From contig NC_088311.1 of the NCBI RefSeq assembly GCF_910592395.1, forward strand, positions 11,412,501 to 11,476,500: DNA of 64,000 bases. Reading direction: 5' to 3'. Position numbers and translations under genes: made by a program. Below, piece by piece: positions 12,554 to 22,950 of the stretch (its first letter is position 1; every line of letters starts with the position of its first letter). This DNA is from Lineus longissimus. Taxonomy: Eukaryota; Nemertea; Pilidiophora; Heteronemertea; Lineidae. The notes beneath the pieces were generated by a model. It was not told the origin of the DNA. It saw only the letters and a list, made by a program, of their open reading frames with translations, and ran no database searches.

Positions 12554-12642
12554 CAGTAGAAAAACACGTCATTCGATATTTAGCCCGTACAAGTCCTCTT
12601 AGTAGTAAAACGCGTCGATATTTAGCCTGTAAAGTCCTTTCC
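12554..12642. repeat. Short tandem duplication
   Basis: A unit of about 45 bp, containing TCGATATTTAGCC followed by GT-AAAGTCC-type sequence, occurs twice with modest divergence. Confidence 0.55.
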
Positions 12643-12726
12643 CGCCACATGAGTGCTCGCCGCAATCCGAGTTCACGTCACCCCGCTACGACATCTAGGA
12701 TTCATACATTGGTTTGTTTGCCATAT

Positions 12727-12943
12727 TGTTATGTTCTCCTGGTTCCATTTCAGTCAATAAAGGCAAGTCCTGGTTTATCGTAGAATATCACTTTATTATT
12801 CGAAATGACAATCTCCATCACATGAACAAGCTGAGCGCGTCGCTCCTTCTCGGAAGATCCCGGATGCACAGGGTCTACACAACCCGTGCCCTAATTAAAG
12901 GAGTCTGGGCCTGCTCTAAATATTGTGCTATTTATACATCACA
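12727..12943 (-). mobile_element. 3' LTR of the gypsy element
   Basis: On the minus strand the LTR begins TGTGATGTATAAATAGC at 12943, directly after a polypurine tract (AATAAGGGGGA, 12944-12954). It ends GAACATAACA at 12727, about 217 bp with TG...CA borders. It contains a TATAAATAG box and an AATAAA signal (plus 12792-12797). Its orientation agrees with the pol fragments upstream. No matching 5' LTR was found in the window. Confidence 0.7.
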
Positions 12944-13771
12944 TCCCCCTTATTTACTAAAAAATCTTTAACAAAGATTTTTGATTTTTAACTAAACAAC
13001 CTACTTTACTTCTTAACCTATCCTGTTTATGAAGTTACACTGAAGTCTAACTAAGATTACATGTACCTATATGTAGATTCAAAGTACCTGAATTCAAAAA
13101 TAGCTTATAACAAAGTTACATACCAATGCAACCAATTACTTCTGTTTTACAACAATATAGCTAGAAACTTACATAATTACTATACAATATTACTAATATT
13201 GTATTATTAGACAAGACATCACTTCTAACTGTACTTGTTCCTTCCTGCTTGAAATGTGAACTTGGCCTAATTCACCTCTCTGGATAAATTCAACTACCAG
13301 ACAGATACCTGTATTTCACACAAGATATTGCTGCATCACATAACGTCACATTAACACTTTAAAATGACTGTCGAGTTAAATTCTATACGAAACTCAATTG
13401 ATGCAACTGGAACTTAGAAAACAACTTGCTCATTTACTCAAAATGATCACCTTAACACCATGAGGCATCGAGCATTTGGGTACAACCACAAGATAAAAAC
13501 ATTACCACAAAATCATCAACAACACTCTACACTCACAATACCTACATTATCCTTATGAAAAATGGAAAACTCAATACACAAACACAATGTGCACACAAGA
13601 CTGAGAGACAGTCGCCATTTCAAACCACATAGAATGTTTAGGACCAATATAAACATATACATGGTTTAGCAATGGAACTACTATACTAGTTCTTCTTGAA
13701 ATGGCTTCAATCCTACCTCTAGGAGCTGAAAACCTGGGTCCTTATTCACGAAGCTTCCGCAAATTTTTGAG
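12944..13771 (-). mobile_element. Gypsy 3' internal region and polypurine tract
   Basis: AT-rich non-coding sequence lies between the polypurine tract and the Harbinger insertion. It is read as the 3' internal part of the gypsy element, cut from its coding part by the Harbinger transposon. Positions 13738-13771 (TTATTCACGAAGC) resemble Harbinger subterminal sequence, so the exact junction is uncertain. Confidence 0.5.
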
Positions 13772-14062
13772 TTACGGTACCGCAAATAGGGCCTTACGGT
13801 GGCATTGCGGGACCGTGAAATGTTGGTTAAGTGTATTCACAAAGCATCCCGTAACGACTCCATAAATGTAAGGATCCGTAAATTGCGCAATGACCGCAAC
13901 TCGGCTAAAAATTGTGAAGGCATAATCAATGGATAGCAATGGGACAAATATTCCTCTTACATAAGATCTTATTGCCTTATTTGTCAGTGTTTCGGCATGC
14001 GTTTTAATACACTGGCCAGACGTTTGTAGAGTCACTTGGTCTGTGGTTCTGAAGCCGTGAAG

Positions 14063-16459
14063 ATGTCGGAGCCAAAGAGGATGAGAAAGAAAAACTTCAC
14101 TCCCAACGAAACTAATCGACTAATCGAGTTGGTGGAGGACAACTACCGTATTATTTCATCGAAATTCAGTGACCAAGTCACCCTTAAAAGAAAAAATGAC
14201 GCGTGGTTGGAAATATCTAGGAAGTTAAACGCCATCAGCCCGTGTCTACGAACTGTAGAGGAAGTAAAAAAGAAGTGGGACGATATTAAAGTGCGTGCCA
14301 AGAAAAAAGCCAACGAGGATCGGACAAGGGATGGCAAGACCGGTAATGTCCCGAGGAGTCCCAAGAGCGATTCTCTGACCGATACAGAGCGACGTGTCAT
14401 CGGGATGCTGGGAGCTGCTCAAGTTTTCGGTATTAACAACCGTGACGAGTATGACACCGCCGCTTTACCGAGCTATAAGAAAGAATCAAAGGTAGGAACT
14501 TGTGAAAATAAGCTTTAATCACATAAGTTACTGAACCCTTGACATACCACACACTTCGGCTAATTAACTTATCAAATTATTGCATCCCATCACAACATTT
14601 ATCTCTTGCGTCATTTTCCCTCTGGTAGCAGCTTGGACTGGGCCTATTGTTCGATCTGACCCAGTTTTGAATGCCTACAAGGGGGCGGTAGCAGGTATTC
14701 CTCCTCTAAGGACGTATTGGCGTAATGTTTGGTCAGACGTCGGCTGGATAACATGCTGAAATACAATTCAAAGTATTCATATAACCTTAAATCTACAAGA
14801 ATGAAGTTATACCTCATCATGGCGAAATAATTTCCACTATAGGCAGTCAATATTACGTCACATTGTTTGTATTGCAGCGTTCGCGTCAAAGTGCAACGGC
14901 AACTCGTGCTTGTGTCGAGTCCGATGATGCTTTCGATGAGCTGATGGAGGCAGCGACACAGACATTCGGCAATTACTCCGACTTCGATGAACCAGCTGAT
15001 AGCCAGGACGAGGATTTTCGCGTTGCAAAGCCACCTCCAAAAAAGACTCCCCGTGTAAGCCCAACTACAAGTAACAGTATGAAATGGCCAGGGCCATTGT
15101 GCTCACCTCATGTGGAGGAAAGATGGATAAAGAGCATGGTGTTGTGTCATGTAGTGTTAGGTTTGATGTAGGTCCAAGCAATTACAATTTCCCCAAAATG
15201 GCCAATTTACAGTACATTCGACCTCTGTGACCTTGAAAAGTAGGTCAAATCAAAGAAGACCCGGGTGACACATTGAATGGTTGTTAGAATTAGATGTACC
15301 TATGATATAAAATTGGTGCCAATCGGGCAAGTCATTACTAGGAATAATGGCATTTTGAAAAATTTAGGATTTGGCCCCCTCCCTGGAGGCCAAACGGCAA
15401 ATCAGATCCCACCAAACTTCGGTACCTGAGATCACCTGACCAAGGGGTACATGTGTACTTAATTTGTGATCAATAGTCATTGCAGTTAAGAAACGTGCCA
15501 TAGTTACGGCCTGACGGCAAATTTACGCCATTTGACCTCTGTGACCTTGACAAGAAAGTCAAATTAAAAACCTGTGTGACATATACTGTATGGTGGTTAG
15601 ATGTACCCATGATATCAAATTGGTGGCAATCGGGCAAGAAGTTAAGGAATAATCACATTTTTAAGGTTTTTGGATTTTGCCCCCTGGTGGTCAAGTGGTG
15701 AATCATATTGGACCAAACTTCGGTCCCTGAGATCACCTGACTAAGGGGTAAATGTGTACCAAATTTGGTATCAATAGTCATTGCAGTTTAGAAACGTGCC
15801 ATCGTTACATCCTAACCGCCAATTTACACGATTTGACCTCTGTGACCTTGAAAAGTAGGTCAAATCAAAAACCCGGAGGATATATGATGCACCTTTGCTA
15901 GAAGTACCTACCATATTTTTTTTCAAAATTTCCCGACTACTATTAAGGGAGATATTGCATATTTTCACTTTTAACGTTTGGCCCCCTGGTGGCCAAACCA
16001 TGAAACGAATTGGACCGAAACTTGGTCTCCAAGGTGTCATTACATAAGGGTACATGTGTACCCAGTTTCAACTCAATAGCTCTAACAGTTATGAAACGTG
16101 CCCTGCTAACGGATGACGGACGACGACGACGACGACGACGATACAACGACGGACGACGGACGCCACGGTATGGGATAAGCTCACCTCTGCTAAGAGGTGA
16201 GCTAACAAGTGCAGGGAAGAAATCCGTAACCGAAATGATGCTGGACGTTGAAACCCGCCGGTTAGATGTTGACAAGCGCCGCTTGCAGGTCGAAGAGAAG
16301 ACTCTGACCACTCTTGAGCAACTTGTTGACATTGAAAAGAAAAAATTGGAACTGATGACTCGCCAACAATCTATTAGCAATGCTCCTAAACCCCGTCCTA
16401 ATGTAAGCGCCATCACTGAAGGTTTATTTCAAAAGCTGGGTAAGAAGGGTGCGCACTAG
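14063..16459 (+). pseudogene. Harbinger Myb/SANT-like protein, split by insertion
   Basis: The gene starts at ATG 14063 (MSEPKRMRKKNFTPNE). Exon 1 runs to 14491 (GTAGG donor) and exon 2 begins at 14878. The N-terminal region (NFTPNETNRLIELVED ... KKKWDDIKVRAKKK) is the trihelix/Myb-like domain that recruits Harbinger transposase to DNA. The C-terminal part at 16211-16459 is a Lys/Glu-rich coiled-coil-like tail ending at TAG 16457. The exon-2 frame before 15073 continues in the same frame at 16211, with ACAAGT on both sides of the insert. The 1.1-kb insertion therefore broke a continuous exon. An alternative is that the donor-like GTAAGC at 15055 is used and the insert is intronic, but no in-phase acceptor was found. 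Confidence 0.7.
15073..16204 (-). mobile_element. Helentron-like element inside Harbinger gene
   Basis: On the minus strand it starts with a hairpin whose arms are AGCTCACCTC and GAGGTGAGCT around a 6-base loop. An (ACG)n-type simple repeat follows (plus 16115-16160), then about three tandem units of roughly 300 bp, each with the GACCTCTGTGACCTTGAAAA motif. The 3' end carries GAGGTGAGC, then the hairpin AATGGCCCTGGCCATT, then CTGTT. This order (5' hairpin, microsatellite, tandem core, paired subterminal repeat, 3' hairpin) is that of Helentron-associated or pearl-type elements. ACAAGT occurs at 15067-15072 and 16205-16210. Confidence 0.75.
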
Positions 16460-16544
16460 CCTTCTTCCAAAAGTTATCAAGTAATGTATGCGGAAGCCAC
16501 TCTGTATTGTAACTATGTATTGTATTATTGAATAATTACATACT

Positions 16545-17743
16545 TCAATTCCCGAAATTTTGTCTGATTACTCTGTTCCTTACAGCTTGACCATCCGCAT
16601 CATCTGGATAGAGTGGGGGGTTTCTGTCCAAGTCTGCATCGTCCACCAAGTTAGGTGGTGCACCCCGTGGCACTGGTAAACCATGCACCTCACATATATT
16701 ATGAAGGACAGCAGTTGCCATGATAACCTTGCAACTTCTCTCCGGCCGGAGTGTAAGGAAAAGAAATGCAAATGAGTTTTACATACTTAATGTAGGTCCA
16801 CTCTATCTGAAACCTGACAATAAAGTCAAAGATAGCCAAACTTTAATGGATAATGATGGCACTGTATAGACCTTACAACAGCGGTTTTATGGCACTACTT
16901 ACCATCTCTATGTAGGCACAACCACCGCATTTTCCACCTCGAAAATGTTCCCTCAATTCTTTGTCTCATACGTCTGTGATGAGAATTATACCCCCTCTCT
17001 GCCTCGTTTTCTGGATTTCGAATTGGTGTCAAAAGCCACGGCGCCAAGGGATACGCACTGTCTCCAAGTAGGTAGCCATCGTTTCCTCCACCATTCTGCA
17101 ACAATCGGTTGAAATGGCATTGGCGCCAAATGAACGCGTCATGAGCAGCCCCTGGCCAATTTGCAACTATGTTGAGGAATTTTTTATCCTCAGAGCAGAC
17201 ACCTTGCACGTTTATTGCTGGGTATTGATGCTTGCATACATAAGCCTCTTCATTTTGTGAAGGGCGCTTGATCGGCACGAGACTACCATCTACACATCCC
17301 AAGACATTTGGGATCCTGCGGTCATCACTGTAAAAGCCCTCTTTCACTCTATTTTGTCCAGCTTGGTCCATCGGAAATCGAATTATCCTGGCAGACACCT
17401 CTTGTAGAGCAGACGAAACTCTAAAGATTATTCGGGATATGGATGGCTGACTTATATTACCGAGGTCTCCCGTAACAAGCTGAAAACTTCCAGTTGCGTA
17501 ATACCTGATTGCACATAGGATTTGAAGCACAGCTGGTATTGCATGCGACCTATTGGTTGGGTGTTCGACTTCGTCACGAATCGGATCTATCACTTCCATC
17601 AAAACATGCCTTGGCATCCTGTACCGTGATATGAGGTCTCTGTCATCATAAATATCGAATGGCTGAAGTCTGTCCCGAAACACTCGCTGACGCCTCCATG
17701 CATGCCTGTTTATTTCTTCCTCGACTATCAATGCGACTGCCGT
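16545..17743 (-). pseudogene. Harbinger transposase (DDE), probably inactive
   Basis: The main exon (17743-16913) encodes a HARBI1-like transposase. After a helical N-terminus (YRMPRHVLMEVIDPI) come the DDE landmarks: CVDGSLVPIKRP, then WPGAAHDAFIWRQC, then LGDSAYPLAPWLLTPI, and RIEGTFSRWKMRW carrying the last acid. The exon ends at a GTAAGT donor. The C-terminal piece (VIMATAVLHNICEVHGLPVP ... NRVIRQNFGN) lies at about 16755-16545, ending TGA. Two defects are visible. No ATG opens the frame: the expected start reads ACG at 17743-17741. The acceptor of the second exon ends AC rather than AG. The open frame is otherwise intact, so the copy is young. Confidence 0.8.
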
Positions 17744-17874
17744 TACAAATCAGTATATCTGTAGTGATGCTTGCGGACGGCGCAGGACCTCACGCAGATT
17801 TGCGGTCCTGACATACGGATCCGCAAAGTTACGGTCGCTCTGTGAATACAGCGGAAATATTTGCGGTGCCGTAA

Positions 17875-18327
17875 GTATGTAAGTATGCTAACAACCTCGG
17901 CACAGTTTCGTACACTGTGAGGATCCCACCAGAACCTGAAAATACCAGACTGCAATGGAAGAGACAACAAAATTCGCAATTGTCCTGCTCGAAACTTGGC
18001 TTTGACAACAGTATAGTCTGTGTGAGACGCAGGCGCCATCTGCAATTTCTGCACCAAGCGCACCTGTTGCTCCCTTGACATAGGAACCGCGCCGGCAAAC
18101 CCATTATTCACCTCTAGATTCTCCTTGTGCACCGACAGATCGATGGGCTGGCCCTGTGCTGAAAAGACGAAATCAGACTCATTACAAGAACAAACATTAC
18201 TTATTTCTTTACCTGTCTCATCAACAAAATGATACTTAGGTGTGTCCTCGCTGTTGAGATGACACTTGTCCTCTTCAACATCAATCTTTGGTTCGTTCAT
18301 AGCCAAAGCTTCTCTCAACTTTTGCAA
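17875..18327 (-). pseudogene. Gypsy element 3' ORF fragment, unrecognised
   Basis: A minus-strand frame follows the integrase gene, beginning KLREALAMNEPKIDVEED and continuing through acidic, then Arg/Gln-rich sequence. It is cut by the Harbinger end at 17874; the last residues of the frame are Harbinger sequence. It could be an extra 3' gypsy ORF. No domain is recognised. Confidence 0.45.
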
Positions 18328-20510
18328 GTTAAAGTATTACTACACTCAGTGGCTCTCATAAATGCCGGCTTAATTCGGTTTACATGAAACACATCTCTCA
18401 ATATTCTACCCTTGATATCTGCAAGCAATACATGGCTAGGATCCAACACTTGATGAACAACAAACGGACCCACATACTTAGCAGTGAACTTCTTAGCATT
18501 AGATGTAAGACTAGAACTGCTGGGTTTATGCAAATACGTAAACAAGCTGTCCTTGGGCATATGTTGGACTCTTGGACAATCGTTGCGAGATCTTCTCATT
18601 CTGGGTTTTCTGCTGGTGTTCCTGCAACTGTAACATGAATTTAGACACACTATCAAATCGGTGTTTTAACTGTTCAATATACTCCTGTTGGGACTTGGTC
18701 AATCCCAAAAGTGGCCTGAAATTTAAACCACTAACATCTTTCGGTTCCCTGTAAAATAACAAATAATAGGGGGAATGATTCCCTAACTGGGGCGAACAAA
18801 ATGTGTTATAAGAGTATTGCGCAACCGAATGATACCGTATCCAATCGTCACCATACTGATCTAAATTCACTTTTATCAAATCAGCGACTGATTTAATCTG
18901 TCTTTCTACATGTAGCGAACCGTGATTCATAACAGACACAACTTTCTGGCTGATACCAAGTGCAGTACACACAATCTCCATGACTTTACCTATCAACGAC
19001 GACTGGGCATCTGTAACTAGGACATCTGGGATGCCATAACAGCAAAATACGCGCTGGATAAGGGCCTCACTGATAGCTGGAGCATCCAATGTCTTCATTG
19101 GAACACACACAGTATATCTCGTTATAGCACAGGTAACAACCATCAGCCAGGAATATCCCGATTTTGACGTCACCATCTTCTTGAAATCTAAAGAAATAGT
19201 CTGAAATGGTGAATAATCCAAAGGAATTCGCTCATGGAATGGCCTCAGCATTTCAGCTCTTCCTTTGAATTGCTGGCATTGAGCACAAGACTGGATATAA
19301 GATACAATGCGTTAATAAATGCCATGAAAATAGAACAATTTCCTCATTGTGAGGTAAGTTCTAACACAACCTTGGTGATTGCTCAATAGAGAATCATGAT
19401 ACTTGGCTATCAACGGATCAATGAACTGGTCAGGGATCACAAGCTGAAAACAGAAATGATCACTATTAGACGGAAAGAATATTCTGAAAAGAATATCATT
19501 GCATAATAAATATTGTTCTGCTCTAAGCATTATCACTCTTGCTGCTTTCTTATCATTGGGTAAAATTTGGTAGGCGAGATAATCATAAATAGGTTTAAAG
19601 TTTGGAGAAGACTGTTGGGCTGCCTTGAATTGTTGTGCTTCAAAAGGTAAATTGTAATCTCTGATGACTTTCCGTTTTATGATATTCAAAACTCTGTTAA
19701 GCTCAGACTGGTTGGGGATATGACGAGCCGTCAAATCCTCGATCTTGGTGATCAGAGGCTCTGGCTTGCGAAGAAACTCCAGAAATTCCTCTATGTTTGA
19801 ATCCTCTTTAGCCGGTTTCTTGACGACTCGGTCCACCAGTCTTGGTTCTTCTGGTATTGGCTTTCTGGGTTTCGCAGGTTTTGTCTTTGGCGGTGGGTAG
19901 AAGATGTCCCCCGGTATCATTGGTTCGAAGTCTCTCAATTCACCTGGTCGGGGTTGGTTGTCGGCCTGCAGGGGGCGTTGATCATTATTCTCGTTCTGCA
20001 AAGGCGGGTCTAAGACGTCCTCCTGTGGATTGACATCTTGAGCATCTGGAACATCTGGAGCATCTGGAATCGGCTGGTCCTGGTTAGCCTCAACTTCAGG
20101 GACCTCGGCATCTTTGGTTAGGGTGGTCTCTCCGGAAAAAGTGGCTTGACAGGAATGTTCATCTGTCTCGCGAATGCTCGCGTCACTGGCCTTTCTACTG
20201 GGGCTGCTCTGAAAGGAAAGGCGTGATCATCTGCAGACAATGGGCAGAATTGTACTAGCTGGGCTGGAAGGGCTATTGGCATAATCCTTTCAAGGTCATC
20301 GTCGTCTTCCCTTGGTGCTCTGCTGAGGAAATCTGAAATGACCATATCGAACCCTTTACAGTAAGAAATGTCAAAAGAATACTGAGATAGTCGTTCCCAT
20401 AGCTTCTGCAACCTAAGAGTAGGTGGCTGGTGTTTTGACTTGTACATCTGGACTAGAGAGGAGTGGTCAACAAGCAATGAAATGTCGTAGATTGTAAGTA
20501 ATATTTCCAA
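18315..20510 (-). pseudogene. Ty3/gypsy pol fragment (RNase H end, integrase)
   Basis: Four broken minus-strand frames read in order. 20510-20118 holds the RNase H C-terminus (LLVDHSSLVQMYK ... GFDMVISDFLSRAP). 20001-19312 has a Pro-rich linker and the integrase zinc-binding motif (HDSLLSNHQGCVRTYLTMRK). 19251-18526 is the integrase core with its acids in ISLDFKK, LVTDAQSS and HVERQIK. 18656-18315 has the C-terminal GPF module (KFTAKYVGPFVV). Protease, reverse transcriptase and gag are absent upstream of 20510, so the copy is 5'-truncated. Frame changes mark it as dead. The orientation matches the LTR at 12727-12943. Confidence 0.85.
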
Positions 20511-21300
20511 GCTGTAACATTCATGAGAAGACCTGTTAACTCAAGCTCACTTACAGTACGTCTCATTTTAACCTACCCGCAATAACTGGTAAATAAACAC
20601 TTGTGACACAGTTTAAAATGACAGGATAGTTTTTCCTTGTAATTTTATAGGCTATGCGATAAAGTGCGCTAGAGTTACATGTAGGCCAGTGAAAACCGTA
20701 TAAAATAACATGACATATTTTCCGTATTTTTCGACATGTAAAGTAGGCCACCAGTGGTGGCTATGTTGCTGATAACGATAAAGTGCAAGCAGGCCTTTGT
20801 CCTCATTCAACATGCACTCGGCTATACAAAAACACTGCAGTCAATGACAGTAGGCCTGCATGTATGCTTGAGTATAACTATTACTCAAAGGTGTATTCTT
20901 ATCTTGCGACGGACCAATCATCGCATCGGAGCCGATTCCGGGCATCCTCTTGCAGACAGGGCATTCAACACGACTTCTCCTTCATCCTGAGTCAGGTTTT
21001 TGATAGATGGTTGCTCTGAGATACTCCTTACGCCCCTTTGTATAGCGAGAGCAGGAGCGTGTGGAAAACAACTGGGGCCGAGGATGCTCCTCCTTACCCA
21101 TGTTTCCCCTCAAAACTAGTGAAATTTTACTCCCTGTAAGTATGCATGTGTACCTAACCTGCGTATCAAAACAAAGTTCCAATAGTTGGCTATAGGATTT
21201 GTCATCAAGAGCTCTTAGAATAGGTAACATTTGCTGGAAGATTTTTCTGAAAAATGTATGAAAGTGCAGCACTTTTGCTAGGACTACTTTCAGCCAGCCC
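20511..21300. other. Intergenic, no gene seen
   Basis: Nothing recognisable on either strand; open frames are short and overlap. Confidence 0.4.
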
Positions 21301-21313
21301 CAGTCCAAAGCAT

Positions 21314-21341
21314 AAGCTACGCTGCAAAGCCAGCGTAGCTA
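21314..21341 (-). mobile_element. Isolated Helentron-like 5' hairpin
   Basis: On the minus strand AGCTACGCTG, a 6-base loop and CAGCGTAGCT form a perfect 10-bp stem preceded by T-rich sequence. This matches the design of the 5' ends at 16204, 28834 and 32667. No partner 3' end was found, so it is a truncated copy or solo end. Confidence 0.5.
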
Positions 21342-21981
21342 AAAACACTATTTTTCGCACGGCATTTAATATGATTGCGAGATTTTGGAAAAAAATGCGC
21401 TGTTGTTGTCCGCGGTTTTGGCGAGATTGTAATCTCGTACCGAAAGATCTCGCGTGACCATATAATTTCGGCTTCTCGCAGATGAGCCGTCTTCGAAACA
21501 AGTTGGCTTTGAAACGGTCTCCAAGTTCACCGGATATTTAAACTAACTTCCAAAATATCGGTTCGACTTCAAAATAACCTTTTCGTCGTCTGCAATATGT
21601 AAGTATTAACAAGGTAGTGTTTTAAAAGAAATTCGTATTATGGTTTTAGCGCAGGCAGTGCATTTATTCCGAACTCGTCTGCGATGGTATTGGTATATAA
21701 ATAAATTCGGCCATTTTGAAATGCGGCCTTTCACAGGCAACGTAATGCGGCCTTTCACATGTCATGTAAGTTTACCATGCCAAAAAAGTAAAAACATGCA
21801 AACTTACTCAAGCAATTTACTTGAAGTTGTCCATTTTTCCAATGTTCGTGATATACTGAATGATGTTGGTGATTGTTTTATCTAAAAAATGACTTTTTGT
21901 CATGTAAAAGTTTAGTTGCTTGTGAAAGGCCCCGTTTCAAAATGGCCGAAGTTTATTTTCGCAAACCATGTATTGCCCTAC

Positions 21982-22056
21982 CTTCTGTCGAATTATCGCC
22001 GGCCATCGCGGGAATCCTGGATACGGCGCAAGAACCGTCCCAACGTCTTCCATCAT
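21982..22056 (-). CDS. Possible first exon of a PWWP-like gene
   Basis: From ATG at 22056 the minus strand encodes 25 residues ending at a good donor (CAGAAG|GTAGGG). The peptide contains LAPYPGFPRWPAIIRQK. This resembles the start of a PWWP domain, where a hydrophobic strand is followed by (Y/F)PxWPA. The frame stays open upstream, so the start is not fixed. A MULE-type element at 22110-22626 separates it from its former upstream sequence. The next exon was not identified. The PWWP reading rests on a short motif. Confidence 0.3.
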
Positions 22057-22109
22057 TGCTGACTTTGCGCCCTTTCTCATTTTCTGAGCCCTTTTTCTTC
22101 GATTGTGAC

Positions 22110-22626
22110 GGGAAGGTGTAAACTGTGGACGAAAGTGTGGACGAAAGTGTGGACAGCGGCTTTTTACCCTATGTTTGATGGCCTGGCATTTCATTATCTT
22201 CCAGTTTATTTCATAGTCTTTGCAGTATATCATACCTTATAACACTTATAGTAAGTTGGTGAAAAGAAAAAGAAAAAAAGTTACCTTATAGTGGGTGATT
22301 TTGATCAAAGAGTAGACGGCATTTTTCGAAGTGCGCCTATCGGGGCTTTGACTTTGTGGACGGGGTGGACGCTATGTAATGAGATACAATGTGCACAAGT
22401 TATCAAAGAACTTGTTTAAAACTTGTTATTTTTCACAAGTTTAGATATTATTCTTACATAATCAACACTATTTTTTGAATGACAATGACGATATCATGAA
22501 GTTTTAGGCCAATATATTTGGCCCTTTCTCAAAACTATTTTGGGGATCCAAGATGGCGGCTCCAATGGTTAAGGTAGTGCCGTCCACACTTTCGTCCACA
22601 CTTTCGTCCACAGTTTACACCTTCCC
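22110..22626. mobile_element. 517-bp MULE-type MITE, perfect ends
   Basis: Terminal inverted repeats of 45 bp match without a mismatch; they begin GGGAAGGTGTAAACTGTGG and contain a tandem GTGGACGAAAGT unit. The 9-bp direct repeat GATTGTGAC flanks it exactly (22101-22109 and 22627-22635). Nine-base duplications are the hallmark of Mutator-like elements. No gene is inside. The perfect ends imply a recent insertion. Confidence 0.85.
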
Positions 22627-22950
22627 GATTGTGACGTCATGGTCATTGTTCGATGCAGGTTGGTACCAATCTCGTCCCCAGCAGTATTGCTGAGCGTAGC
22701 GGAATAGGTGGCAATAAACAGTGGGGACGGGGTCCATTTTGTCCCCCCGGAAAAAAGTAGTTTTTAAGACGCGGGCCATTTCAATGCCTATGAATGGGTC
22801 TATCCTCTTCCAAATACTATTTACTTTGAAGCCCTGTTCTTGATATCCATGTGCAGAGGAGTCTTTGGTGATTTTATGAGGCTAGCACCTGTGCCATTTG
22901 TAGCGGGTCTCGTGCCCCAGTTTGGCCTCCACATGTAACATACCTCCAAT

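Larger units (their letters stand above)
13772..17874. mobile_element. PIF/Harbinger DNA transposon, 4.1 kb
   Basis: Terminal inverted repeats TTACGGTACCGCAAATA (13772-13788) and its complement with one mismatch (17858-17874) enclose the element. A second inverted pair, TATTCACAAAGC and TATTCACAGAGC, lies inside. Harbinger elements carry two genes, a Myb/SANT-like DNA-binding protein and a DDE transposase. Both are here, divergently placed, as expected. TTA and TAA at the ends fit the TWA target preference, although they do not form an exact direct repeat. The element splits a gypsy element and is itself split by a Helentron-like element at 15073-16204. Confidence 0.85.

Noticed and set aside
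16010-16204. N-terminal part of the plus frame that runs into the Myb-like tail
   Set aside because: The part before 16205 is Helentron-like sequence including the ACG repeat; only the part from 16211 belongs to the Harbinger gene.
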